Assembly: GCF_000720485.1 (NCBI RefSeq)
Contig: NZ_JOAX01000012.1
Coordinates: 133,304 to 197,303 of the forward strand
DNA: 64,000 bases
Origin: Streptomyces ochraceiscleroticus
Lineage (GTDB): Bacteria > Actinomycetota > Actinomycetes > Streptomycetales > Streptomycetaceae
Reading direction: 5' to 3'
Each line of letters starts with the position of its first letter. Position 1 is the stretch's first letter. The position numbers and the translations under genes were made by a program. The notes beneath the pieces were generated by a model that made no database searches, was not told the DNA's origin, and saw nothing but the letters and a program-made list of their open reading frames with translations. Positions 8,392 to 16,374 of the stretch are shown one piece after another.

Positions 8392-9779
8392 CCGACGCCG
8401 TGACCCCGACCATGACCTTCCACCCGCAGCCGCAGGCCGGGCAGCCGAAGCCGTGGGCGTTCCCGGCTCCGGTGCGCAGCGCGCTCGGCAACGGCCTGAC
8501 GGTGCTGCGCGCCGACCGCCCGGGCCAGCAGGTCGTGGCCGTCGAGATCAACCTCGTCGCGCCGCTGGACGCCGAGCCCGAGGGCCTGGACGGCGTCGCC
8601 ACGATCATGGCGCGGGCGTTCTCCGAGGGCACCGACAAGCACGACGCTGAGGAGTTCGCCGCCGAGCTGGAGCGCTGCGGCGCCACGCTGGACGCGCACG
8701 CGGACCACCCCGGTCTCCGTGTCTCCCTCGAGGTGCCGGCCTCCCGCCTGGTCAAGGCGCTCGGCCTGCTCGCTGACGCCCTGCGCGCCCCGGCCTTCCC
8801 GGACAGCGAGGTGGAGCGCCTGGTGCGCAACCGCCTGGACGAGATCCCGCACGAGCTGGCGAACCCTGCCCGGCGCGCCGCGATGGCCCTCTCCAAGGAG
8901 CTGTTCCCGGCCACCTCCCGGATGTCCCGGCCCCGCCAGGGCACCGAGGAGACGGTGGCGCGCATCGACGCCGCCGCGGTCCGCGCCTTCTACGAGGCGC
9001 ACGTACGCCCCGCCACGGCCACCGCCGTCGTCGTCGGCGACTTCACCGGGGTGGACCTCGACGCGGCGCTGGAGGACACCCTCGGCGCCTGGACCGGCTC
9101 CACCGCCGAGCCGGTGGCCGCCTCGCCCATCACGGCCGACGACAGGGGCCGTGTGGTCATCGTCGACCGCCCCGGCGCCGTCCAGACGCAGCTCCTGATC
9201 GGCCGCATCGGCGCCGACCGGCACGACCGCGTCTGGCCGGCCCAGGTGCTCGGCACGTACTGCCTGGGCGGCACGCTCACCTCCCGCCTGGACCGCGTGC
9301 TGCGTGAGGAGAAGGGCTACACCTACGGCGTACGGGCCTTCGGGCAGGTGCTGCGTTCCTCCAGTGACGGGACGGGTGCCGCGATGCTCGCCATAAGCGG
9401 TTCGGTGGACACGGAGTCCACGGGTCCGGCGCTGGAGGACCTGTGGAAGGTGCTGCGGACGCTGGCCGCCGAGGGCCTGACCGACGCCGAGCGCGACGTG
9501 GCGGTGCAGAATCTCGTCGGCGTGGCGCCGCTGAAGTACGAGACGGCCGCGGCCGTCGCCGGGACGCTGGCCGACCAGGTCGAGCAGCACCTCCCCGACG
9601 ACTTCCAGTCGGAGCTGTACCGGCGCATGGCCGAGACCGGCACGGTCGAGGCGACCGCCGCCGCGGTCAACGCCTTCCCGGTGGACCGGCTCGTCACGGT
9701 CCTGGTGGGCGACGCCGCGCAGATCGCGGAGCCGGTGCGGAAGCTGGGCATCGGTGAGGTGTCGGTCGTCACGGGCTGA
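8388..9779 (+). CDS. M16 family peptidase-like protein, non-catalytic partner
   Basis: 463 residues with the M16 fold but no HxxEH: the equivalent position reads ATIMARAFSEGTDKHDAEEF. The conserved arginine/tyrosine motif of the second half is present (REEKGYTYGVRA), which in two-subunit M16 proteases completes the active site of the partner. The GTG start overlaps the stop of the catalytic gene, giving translational coupling and equal amounts. A strong hairpin follows directly. Confidence 0.9.
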   Translation: MTDAVTPTMTFHPQPQAGQPKPWAFPAPVRSALGNGLTVLRADRPGQQVVAVEINLVAPLDAEPEGLDGVATIMARAFSEGTDKHDAEEFAAELERCGATLDAHADHPGLRVSLEVPASRLVKALGLLADALRAPAFPDSEVERLVRNRLDEIPHELANPARRAAMALSKELFPATSRMSRPRQGTEETVARIDAAAVRAFYEAHVRPATATAVVVGDFTGVDLDAALEDTLGAWTGSTAEPVAASPITADDRGRVVIVDRPGAVQTQLLIGRIGADRHDRVWPAQVLGTYCLGGTLTSRLDRVLREEKGYTYGVRAFGQVLRSSSDGTGAAMLAISGSVDTESTGPALEDLWKVLRTLAAEGLTDAERDVAVQNLVGVAPLKYETAAAVAGTLADQVEQHLPDDFQSELYRRMAETGTVEATAAAVNAFPVDRLVTVLVGDAAQIAEPVRKLGIGEVSVVTG

Positions 9780-9788
9780 TGCGGAGCG

Positions 9789-9819
9789 GGCCGGCGGCGG
9801 TCACGGACCGGCGCCGGCC
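9789..9819 (+). terminator. Hairpin terminator after the M16 pair
   Basis: GGCCGGCGGCGGTC (9789-9802) pairs with GACCGGCGCCGGCC (9806-9819): 13 pairs with one mismatch around a 3-base loop, 10 bases past the stop. There is no U-tract. Confidence 0.7.
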
Positions 9820-9947
9820 ACGGCGGTTGCGGTGGTGAATTCACCTGCGCGCTACGGCGTAAGGACGGGCCGGAACGCGCCGTACCGGTGCCGTCACAGG
9901 GTGACGTGAACCGTGCCAACACCGCTTACATAGCAGGACATAAAGGG

Positions 9948-9985
9948 TCCCGGGTCGCTAAAGCGGCCCGGGATCTTCGGTTTTG
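9948..9985 (+). terminator. Second intergenic hairpin with T-rich tail
   Basis: TCCCGGG (9948-9954) pairs with CCCGGGA (9967-9973), extended inward to a TAAA tetraloop, then a tail with TTTT. It is well beyond the first terminator, so it may end a short separate transcript or guard the downstream riboswitch promoter from read-through. Confidence 0.65.
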
Positions 9986-10049
9986 TCCGGAATGCTGTAG
10001 GCGGTTGCCTCCCTCGCGTGTGGCGTCCGGCACAAACTCCCGATTCTGT

Positions 10050-10078
10050 TTGCTGATCGCGAGATGTCCCCTTTAGCG
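10050..10078 (+). promoter_or_regulatory. Promoter candidate of the riboswitch-M23 unit
   Basis: TTGCTG (10050-10055), 17 bases, TTAGCG (10073-10078). It lies about 50 bases before the riboswitch aptamer, the distance expected for a vegetative promoter. Confidence 0.4.
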
Positions 10079-10129
10079 TCGGTCCGGCTGTTCGTCAGAA
10101 GTGCGCCGCGCCCGCGGCCGCCGGACAGT

Positions 10130-10275
10130 CATCGCCGAGTCCCCGTACGGCGCGAGCCAGGGGAGCCGGGGACCCACATGTCCCCTTGGGGTGAATCGGC
10201 GTCCTCCCCGGAGGCCGCCGTAGGAGACCTTCCTGCTCCGAACCCGTCAGCTAACCCGGTAGGCGAGAAGGAAGG
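10130..10275 (+). ncRNA. ydaO-yuaA type c-di-AMP riboswitch
   Basis: The leader carries the aptamer's conserved blocks in order: GGGGAGCCGGGGACCC, then TTGGGGTGAATC (10186-10197), a variable GC hairpin, and GAACCCGTCAGCTAACC followed by GGTAGGCGA. These are signature sequences of the ydaO class, which binds c-di-AMP and usually switches genes off. In Streptomyces it is known upstream of rpf-type and M23 cell-wall hydrolases, which fits the gene 18 bases downstream. Boundaries are approximate. Confidence 0.92.
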
Positions 10276-10292
10276 AAAGGAGTGCGCCGGTC

Positions 10293-11126
10293 ATGGCGTT
10301 CACCCGTGCCACCGGCAAGCACCGCCGCCCCGGCCGTGCTGCCCGGACCACCCGCAATATCGCCGGCATAGCCGCCGCGACCGGCGTCGTCGTCTCCATC
10401 GCCTCCCCGGCGCTGGCCGCGAACGAGGACCCGGCCGCCACCGACACCGGCCTGACTCGCGCGATCGCCGACACCGGTGACCGGGTCGCCGACAACATCG
10501 TCGCGCAGGCCGACGCGCAGGAGGAGGCCGCCGAGGTCGCCGCCGCCCGTGCGCAGGTCGAGGACGCCGCCGTCAAGAGCGCCGAGGCCGCCAAGAAGAA
10601 GGCCCAGGAGGCCCAGCGCAAGGCCGCCGCCGAGGCCGCCGAGAAGAAGGCCGCCGCCAAGAAGAAGGCGGCGGAGAAGCGCGCCTCGCGCTCCGACGCC
10701 CGCACCACCCTCAGCTCCAGCGGCTTCGTCGCGCCGATCGCCGGCAGCTACGTCTCCACGCCGTACAAGGCGTCCAGCGGCCTGTGGTCCTCCGGCAGCC
10801 ACTCCGGCATCGACTTCCACGCCGCCTCCGGCACCGCCGTCCACGCCGTCGGCGCGGGCACCGTCGTCGAGGCCGGCTGGGGCGGTGCCTACGGCAACAA
10901 CATCGTCCTGAAGATGGACGACGGCACCTACACCCAGTACGGCCACCTGTCGTCCATCGGCGTCTCGGTCGGCCAGAAGGTCTCCGCGAACCAGCAGATC
11001 GGGCTGTCCGGCAACACCGGCAACACCACCGGTCCGCACCTGCACTTCGAGGCGCGCACCGGCCCGGACTACGGCTCGGACATCGACCCGGTCGCGTACC
11101 TGCGCTCGCACGGCGTCAACGTCTGA
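10293..11126 (+). CDS. Secreted M23 (LytM-type) peptidase with coiled-coil stem
   Basis: 277 residues. The N-terminus is a basic signal peptide with a likely cut after residue 42 (SPALA|A). An Ala/Lys/Glu-rich coiled coil (about 70-132) follows, then an M23 domain with the zinc motifs HSGIDFH (His170, Asp174) and GPHLHFE (His249, His251). It should cleave peptidoglycan cross-bridges outside the membrane. The ATG at 10293 follows AGGAAAGGAG, which sits at the 3' end of the riboswitch, so ligand binding could control transcription, ribosome access or both. Genes of this kind act in spore germination and wall remodelling; which applies here is not shown. Confidence 0.93.
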   Translation: MAFTRATGKHRRPGRAARTTRNIAGIAAATGVVVSIASPALAANEDPAATDTGLTRAIADTGDRVADNIVAQADAQEEAAEVAAARAQVEDAAVKSAEAAKKKAQEAQRKAAAEAAEKKAAAKKKAAEKRASRSDARTTLSSSGFVAPIAGSYVSTPYKASSGLWSSGSHSGIDFHAASGTAVHAVGAGTVVEAGWGGAYGNNIVLKMDDGTYTQYGHLSSIGVSVGQKVSANQQIGLSGNTGNTTGPHLHFEARTGPDYGSDIDPVAYLRSHGVNV

Positions 11127-11154
11127 GCAACGTACGGCGCTCCCTGCGTACCAC

Positions 11155-11185
11155 CCGAAGCCCCGGCCCCCGGCCGGGGCTTCGG
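11155..11185 (+). terminator. Terminator after the M23 peptidase
   Basis: CCGAAGCCCCGG (11155-11166) pairs perfectly with CCGGGGCTTCGG (11174-11185), 12 pairs and a 7-base loop, 28 bases past the stop. Confidence 0.8.
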
Positions 11186-11354
11186 CGTCTCCGTATACGC
11201 TCCCGCCCCCGGCTCCCCGGAACTCCCGCCCTTTGGCCAAAAAATATCCATGAATTCGTGACGGCCATCGGAAATGCCGGTCCGGTGTCATAGAGTCACG
11301 GAAAAGGCGCCGCCCGGACGGCGTTTCCAGAGGATTACGGCGGAGGCACGGACG

Positions 11355-12053
11355 ATGCGAGGGAACATTTCGGCGCATGCGGTCTGCACGGCGATTCGCG
11401 ACGACATCGTCTCCGGAACGTTCCCGCCCGGCTCCCGGCTGATCGAGGAACTGCTCGCCTCCCGGTACGGCGTCTCCCGCGTCCCCGTGAGGGAAGCGCT
11501 GCGCACGCTGGAGTCCGAGGGCTTCGTGACGACGCGGCGGCACGCGGGCGCGTGCGTCGCCGAGCCGACCGAGCAGGAGGCCGCCGACCTCCTGGACATC
11601 CGCCTCCTCCTGGAGCCTCTCGGGGCCGCCCGCGCCGCGGCCCGCCGCTCCGCCGCCCACCTGAAGGTACTGCGCGGCCTGGTCCGCCTGGGGCGCGCGA
11701 GAGCCCGCCACGGCAACGCCGCCGACCTGCGGCAACTGGACGGCTGGTTCCACGAGACGCTCGCCCAGGCGTCCGGCAGCCCGAGCATGACGGCGCTGCT
11801 CACCCAGGTGCGCCGCAAGATCGACTGGGTGTACGCGATCGACCTGGACCAGCCGTCACCGGGCGAGGCGGACCGGTCCTGGCAGGAGCACGGCGCGATC
11901 GTGGACGCGGTGGCGCGCGGCGATGCCGAGCGCGCCCGCGCACTGACCGCCGCGCATGTGGAGCACGCGCTGCCCGCCCACCGGCTGCGCCGTCCCGCAC
12001 CGGCGGTGAGGGAAGCGAAACAGCCCGTAAACACGGCGCGCGTGCGGAATTAA
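11355..12053 (+). CDS. GntR family (FadR/FCD subfamily) transcriptional regulator
   Basis: 232 residues. The winged-helix DNA-binding domain occupies about residues 5-70, with the GntR signature GSRLIEELLASRYGVSRVPV and REALRTLESEGFV. The all-helical FCD-type effector domain (about 78-215) carries WFHETLAQASGS and the metal-ligand-like histidines of this subfamily (EHGAIVDAV, AAHVEHAL). The ATG at 11355 follows GGAGG (11342-11346) with an 8-base gap. No adjacent enzyme operon suggests its effector; family members respond to acidic metabolites. Confidence 0.85.
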   Translation: MRGNISAHAVCTAIRDDIVSGTFPPGSRLIEELLASRYGVSRVPVREALRTLESEGFVTTRRHAGACVAEPTEQEAADLLDIRLLLEPLGAARAAARRSAAHLKVLRGLVRLGRARARHGNAADLRQLDGWFHETLAQASGSPSMTALLTQVRRKIDWVYAIDLDQPSPGEADRSWQEHGAIVDAVARGDAERARALTAAHVEHALPAHRLRRPAPAVREAKQPVNTARVRN

Positions 12054-12252
12054 CACCGCTGCCGTATACAACTCCTGGGGAATTCCGTACCCCTGCTCGG
12101 CCGTGCCCGAATTCTTTTTACGCGCGCCCGAATGTCTTTTGCGTCGAGTCCCGGCCGTCTTTTGTGCCGGGTCCCGGCCGAAGGGGAAAGCGTGAATTCC
12201 GTGCCACCGGTGCGGCCTCTCCGATGGCTCCCGACGTCCTGCGGCAATGCGA

Positions 12253-12298
12253 ACGGCCCCGCCCGTGACCCGTATGCGGGTCACCGTGGCGGGGCCGT
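12253..12298. terminator. Long bidirectional terminator
   Basis: ACGGCCCCGCC (12253-12263) pairs with GGCGGGGCCGT (12288-12298), and inside it GTGACCCG pairs with CGGGTCAC. It lies between the convergent GntR and HPr genes. Confidence 0.85.
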
Positions 12299-12343
12299 GA
12301 CAGCGGAACCGGGCGGTGTGCGGCCGCCGGCCTGCCCGAAGGG

Positions 12344-12625
12344 TCAGACCGTCTCCGGGAGCTCCTCGAGGCCCTCGGAGACGAGCTTCGCCAGGCGGTC
12401 CAGCGCGGCGTCGGCGCCGTCGGCGTCCGAAGCCAGCACGATCTCCTCGCCGCCCTGGGCGCCCAGGCCCAGGACCGCGAGCATCGAGGCGGCGTTGACG
12501 GGGTTGCCGTCGCCCTTGGCGATCGTGACCGGTACGCCGGAAGCGGTGGCCGCACGGACGAAGATCGAGGCGGGGCGGGCGTGCAGACCCTCGGCCCATC
12601 CGACATTGACGCGGCGCTCAGCCAT
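12344..12625 (-). CDS. ptsH: Phosphocarrier protein HPr
   Basis: 93-residue HPr of the phosphotransferase system, passing phosphate from enzyme I to sugar-specific IIA proteins. The active-site loop GLHARPAS contains His15. Ser47 in NAASMLAVLGLG corresponds to the regulatory serine of HPr proteins. Length and start (ATG at 12625) are normal. It stands alone, diverging from the PatA-like gene, as is usual in Streptomyces where ptsH is unlinked from enzyme I. Confidence 0.95.
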   Translation of the reverse strand: MAERRVNVGWAEGLHARPASIFVRAATASGVPVTIAKGDGNPVNAASMLAVLGLGAQGGEEIVLASDADGADAALDRLAKLVSEGLEELPETV

Positions 12626-12664
12626 GGTGTTGCCCTTCGAGTAGGGAAAGTTGTCTAGACCAGT

Positions 12665-12711
12665 CTCTCACGGGGGCACCGGTGGTCCGGTGTGCCCAGC
12701 CCCCGTGAGAG
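12665..12711. promoter_or_regulatory. Large hairpin in the ptsH leader
   Basis: CTCTCACGGGGGC (12665-12677) pairs perfectly with GCCCCCGTGAGAG (12699-12711), and the interior holds CACCGG/CCGGTG. It looks like a terminator but sits upstream of two divergent genes, 40 bases before the ptsH start, so it would be in the ptsH leader as an attenuator or block antisense read-through. Confidence 0.5.
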
Positions 12712-12806
12712 CTCGGATCCTAGAAGTCCCAGCCTGCGTCACGCCCAGGCTGTACGCATGCTGAGACCCGGTCGTACGCACGGTCCCGCTCCGGGGTACG
12801 TACGGT

Positions 12807-12851
12807 CGTATCCGGGGTGCTTCCGGGCACTTCGGTCCGCCCCCGGATACG
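12807..12851. repeat. Inverted repeat just upstream of the PatA-like gene
   Basis: CGTATCCGGGG (12807-12817) and CCCCGGATACG (12841-12851), perfect 11-base arms. It sits among several GGTCGTACG-type direct repeats directly before the likely leaderless start at 12874, so it overlaps the promoter and could be an operator. Confidence 0.4.
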
Positions 12852-12873
12852 CACACGGTCGTACGCTGTCCGC

Positions 12874-15726
12874 ATGGAGACGCCGTCGGATGCCGCCGCC
12901 TACCCCGCCCACTGGGAAGCCGACGTGGTGCTGCGTGACGGCGGCACCGCCCGGATCCGCCCCATCACCCCGGACGACGCGGAACGCCTGGTCTCCTTCT
13001 ACGAGCAGGTCTCCGACGAGTCGAAGTACTACCGGTTCTTCGCGCCCTACCCCCGGCTCTCCGACCGCGACGTGCACCGCTTCACCCACCACGACTACGT
13101 GGACCGGGTCGGGCTCGCCGCCTTCGTGGGCGGCGAGATGATCGCCACCGTCCGGTACGACCGCATCAACGCCGACGGCCGGCCCGCCACCGGCCCCGAC
13201 GCCGACCAGGCCGAGGTCGCCTTCCTCGTGCAGGACGCGCATCAGGGCCGCGGCGTGGCCTCCACGCTCATGGAGCACGCCGCAGCGGTCGCCCGCGAGC
13301 GCGGCATCCGTCGCTTCGTCGCCGAAGTGCTGCCCGCCAACACCAAGATGATCAAGGTGTTCACGGACGCCGGGTACACCCAGAAGCGCACCTTCGAAGA
13401 CGGCGTCGTCCGCCTCGAATTCGACCTGGAGCCCACCGAACAGTCCGTTGCCGTCATGCGCGGCCGCGAGCACCGCGCCGAGGCCCGCTCCGTACAGCGG
13501 CTGCTCGCCCCCGGGTCGGTCGCCGTCATCGGCACGGGGCGCGCCCCCGGAGGCGTCGGCCGCGCGGCCCTCCGCAACATCCTCGACTCCGGCTTCACCG
13601 GCCACACGTACGCCGTCAACCACGCCTTCCCCGAAGGCGGCAGCACGCTGGACCCGGAGGGCGTACCGGCCTACCGCTCTCTCCGCGAGATCCCCGGACC
13701 CGTCGACCTGGCCGTCGTCGCCGTGCCCGCCGCGCACGTCCCCGATGTCGTGCGCGACTGCGGCGAGCACGGCGTACAGGGACTGGTCATCCTCACCTCC
13801 GGTTACGCGGAGGCCGGCCCCGAAGGACGCGAGAAGCAGCGCGCACTGCTGCGCCAGGCCCGCTCGTACGGTATGCGGCTGGTCGGCCCGAACGCCTTCG
13901 GGCTGATCAACACCGCGCCCGCCGTCCGCCTCAACGCCTCCCTCTCGCCCCGGCTGCCCGGCGCGGGCCGCGTCGGCCTGTTCACCCAGTCCGGCGCGAT
14001 CGGCATCGGTCTGCTGGCCGCCCTCCAGGAGCGCGGTCCCGGGGACGGCGCGATCGCCGGCGTCTCCACCTTCGTATCGGCCGGCAACCGCGCCGACGTC
14101 TCCGGCAACGATCTGCTCCAGTACTGGTACGAGGACCCCGACACCGATGTCGCGCTGCTGTACCTGGAGTCGATCGGCAACCCCCGCAAGTTCACCCGGC
14201 TCGCCCGCCGCACCGCCGCCGCCAAGCCCGTCGTGGTCGTCAAGGGCGCCCGGCACAGCGGCACCGTCCCGCTCGGCCACACCGTCCCCACCACCCGCGT
14301 CCCCGACGCCACGGTCTCCGCGCTCATGCGGCAGGCCGGCGTCATCCGCGTCGGCACGGTCACCGAGCTGATCGACGCGGGGCTGCTGCTCGCCTCCCAG
14401 CCGCTGCCCGCCGGCCCCCGGGTGGCGATCCTCGGCAATTCCGAAGCGCTCGCCCTCCTCGCGTACGACGCGTGCCTCACCGAAGGGCTGCGCCCGCAGC
14501 GCCCCCATGTGCTGCCCTTCGCCGCCACGACCGCCGAATTCCGCGCGGCGCTTGCCCGGGCCCTGGCCAACGACCGCATCGACGCGGTCGTCCTCACCGC
14601 CATCCCCTGGGTCGCCGAGGGCAGCAGCGCGGACCCGGAGGAGATCGCCGCCCTCGCCCAGGCCCTGCGCGAGGCAGCCGCCGAGGGACCCGCCAAGCCC
14701 GTCACCGTCGTCCACCTGGCCATGGAGGAGCTGGCGGGGGCGCTCTCGGGGACGACAGGGGCGACGGCGGAGCCGGGGACCACGGACACGCCGGAAGCCG
14801 CCCAGGGCGCCTCAGAAGCGCCGGAAGCGCGCCCCGCCGGCCCGCCCCGCATCCCCGCCTACCCCGCCGCCGAGCGGGCCGTACGCTCCCTCGCCGAGGC
14901 CGTCCGGTACGCCGCCTGGCGCCGCGAGTCCGCCGTACCGGGCAAGGTCCCCGAGTACGAGGACATCCAGGAGGCCGCAGCCGGCTCCGACATCGAACGG
15001 CTCCTGGACGAGCTCACCGACGATGCCGAGCCGCACCGCTCCGTGGCGCTGCCCGCCGACGAGGCCGCCGCCCTGCTCGGCCGGTACGGCATCCGCGTCC
15101 GCGCCGCGCTCCCCGCACCCGACCCGGACACCGCCGTGCGCGCCGCCGAGGCCCTGGGCTATCCCGTCGCCCTGAAGACCACCGCACCTCACCTGAGGCA
15201 CCGCGCCGACCTCGGGGGCGTGCGCCTCGACCTCCCCGGAGAACGCGCCCTGCGCCGCGCCTACGAAGAGCTGACCGACTTCCTCGGGAAGCCCGAGGAG
15301 CTGCGCCCGGTGGTGCAGGCGATGGTGCCGCGCGGCGTGGACACGGTGATCCGCGCCTCCATCGACCCGGCGGCCGGCGCCGTCCTCTCCTTCGGGCTGG
15401 CCGGCGCCCCCTCCCAGCTCCTCGGCGACATGGCACACCGCCTCGTCCCCGCCACCGACCGGGACGTCGCCGAGCAGATCCGCTCCATCCGGAGCGCGCC
15501 GCTGCTCTTCGGGTGGCGCGGCTCCCAGCCCGTGGACAGCGCCGCGCTGGAAGAACTGCTGCTGCGCGTCTCCCGGCTCGTCGACGACCACCCCGAGGTC
15601 GTCGGCATCGACCTGGAACCCGTCGTCGTCGCCCCCCAGGGCCTCGCCGTCCTCGGCGCCTCCGTACGCCTCGCCCGGCCCCCGGCCACCACCGACCTCG
15701 GCCCCCGCCGCCTCCCCGTGTACTGA
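12874..15726 (+). CDS. Protein lysine acetyltransferase, GNAT domain fused to NDP-forming acyl-CoA synthetase-like domains (PatA type)
   Basis: 950 residues. An N-terminal GNAT domain (about 20-185; acetyl-CoA loop VQDAHQGRGVASTLM) is followed by a CoA-binding domain (about 210-340; VAVIGTGRAPGGVGRAALRNI), a succinyl-CoA-synthetase-like domain (about 350-620) and an ATP-grasp domain (about 715-945). Pat/PatZ enzymes acetylate acyl-CoA synthetases and switch them off; the synthetase-like part is regulatory. GNAT-first order is the reverse of enterobacterial Pat and matches what I recall for S. lividans PatA. The ATG at 12874 is chosen because TACGCT lies 6 bases before it, a leaderless arrangement. 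A low-complexity linker at about 625-655 is variable. Confidence 0.88.
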   Translation: METPSDAAAYPAHWEADVVLRDGGTARIRPITPDDAERLVSFYEQVSDESKYYRFFAPYPRLSDRDVHRFTHHDYVDRVGLAAFVGGEMIATVRYDRINADGRPATGPDADQAEVAFLVQDAHQGRGVASTLMEHAAAVARERGIRRFVAEVLPANTKMIKVFTDAGYTQKRTFEDGVVRLEFDLEPTEQSVAVMRGREHRAEARSVQRLLAPGSVAVIGTGRAPGGVGRAALRNILDSGFTGHTYAVNHAFPEGGSTLDPEGVPAYRSLREIPGPVDLAVVAVPAAHVPDVVRDCGEHGVQGLVILTSGYAEAGPEGREKQRALLRQARSYGMRLVGPNAFGLINTAPAVRLNASLSPRLPGAGRVGLFTQSGAIGIGLLAALQERGPGDGAIAGVSTFVSAGNRADVSGNDLLQYWYEDPDTDVALLYLESIGNPRKFTRLARRTAAAKPVVVVKGARHSGTVPLGHTVPTTRVPDATVSALMRQAGVIRVGTVTELIDAGLLLASQPLPAGPRVAILGNSEALALLAYDACLTEGLRPQRPHVLPFAATTAEFRAALARALANDRIDAVVLTAIPWVAEGSSADPEEIAALAQALREAAAEGPAKPVTVVHLAMEELAGALSGTTGATAEPGTTDTPEAAQGASEAPEARPAGPPRIPAYPAAERAVRSLAEAVRYAAWRRESAVPGKVPEYEDIQEAAAGSDIERLLDELTDDAEPHRSVALPADEAAALLGRYGIRVRAALPAPDPDTAVRAAEALGYPVALKTTAPHLRHRADLGGVRLDLPGERALRRAYEELTDFLGKPEELRPVVQAMVPRGVDTVIRASIDPAAGAVLSFGLAGAPSQLLGDMAHRLVPATDRDVAEQIRSIRSAPLLFGWRGSQPVDSAALEELLLRVSRLVDDHPEVVGIDLEPVVVAPQGLAVLGASVRLARPPATTDLGPRRLPVY

Positions 15727-15783
15727 GCCCCGGCCCGCCGCCTGCGGCCCGTGGCGGCCCCGGCGCCCCGTAGGATGGACGGC

Positions 15784-16374
15784 ATGGCTAAGACCGGTAC
15801 GACGACCCAGGGGCTGCGCGCGGCGATCGAGCGCAGCGGCTATTACCCGGCACTCGTGGCCGAGGCGGTGCAGGCCGCAGTGGGCGGCGAGCCGGTGGTG
15901 TCGTACCTGGTCCACCAGGAGACGACCTTCGACGCGAACGAAGTGCGCCGCCACGTCACGGTGCTGGTCCTCACCGGCACCCGCTTCATCGTCAGCCACA
16001 CCGACGAGCAGGCCGCGGACGCCACGTCGCCGACGCCGTACGCCACGACCTCCACCGAGTCGGTGAAGCTCGGCCGGATCTCCTCCGTCGTGCTCAGCCG
16101 CGTCGTGGCCAACCCGGAGTCCTACACTCCGGGGCAGCTTCCCCGCGAGGTCGTGCTGACCATCGGCTGGGGCGCCGTCGCCCGGCTCGACCTGGAGCCC
16201 GCGAGCTGCGGCGACCCGAACTGCGAGGCCGACCACGGCTACACCGGCTCCTCCACGGCCGACGACCTCTCGCTGCGGGTCAGCGAGGCCGGCGACGGCC
16301 CGGACACCGTCCGGCAGACGCTCGCCTTCGCCCAGGCGCTTTCCGAAGCCACCGCCGCCTCGGCCGCCCGCTGA
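15784..16374 (+). CDS. DUF5998 family protein
   Basis: 196 residues, a conserved actinobacterial family of unknown function. It looks cytosolic and globular, with CGDPNCEADHGY near residue 150 as a possible metal-binding patch. A -10-like TAGGAT (15771-15776) ends 7 bases before the ATG, so the message may be leaderless. Its stop overlaps the start of the next gene by one base (TGATG), so the two are translated together, which suggests a shared role with the phosphatase-superfamily protein. Confidence 0.85.
   Translation: MAKTGTTTQGLRAAIERSGYYPALVAEAVQAAVGGEPVVSYLVHQETTFDANEVRRHVTVLVLTGTRFIVSHTDEQAADATSPTPYATTSTESVKLGRISSVVLSRVVANPESYTPGQLPREVVLTIGWGAVARLDLEPASCGDPNCEADHGYTGSSTADDLSLRVSEAGDGPDTVRQTLAFAQALSEATAASAAR

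Noticed and set aside
9888..10076. 62-codon plus-strand frame between the M16 pair and the riboswitch
   Set aside because: It crosses a strong terminator hairpin and the riboswitch promoter and has no family resemblance.
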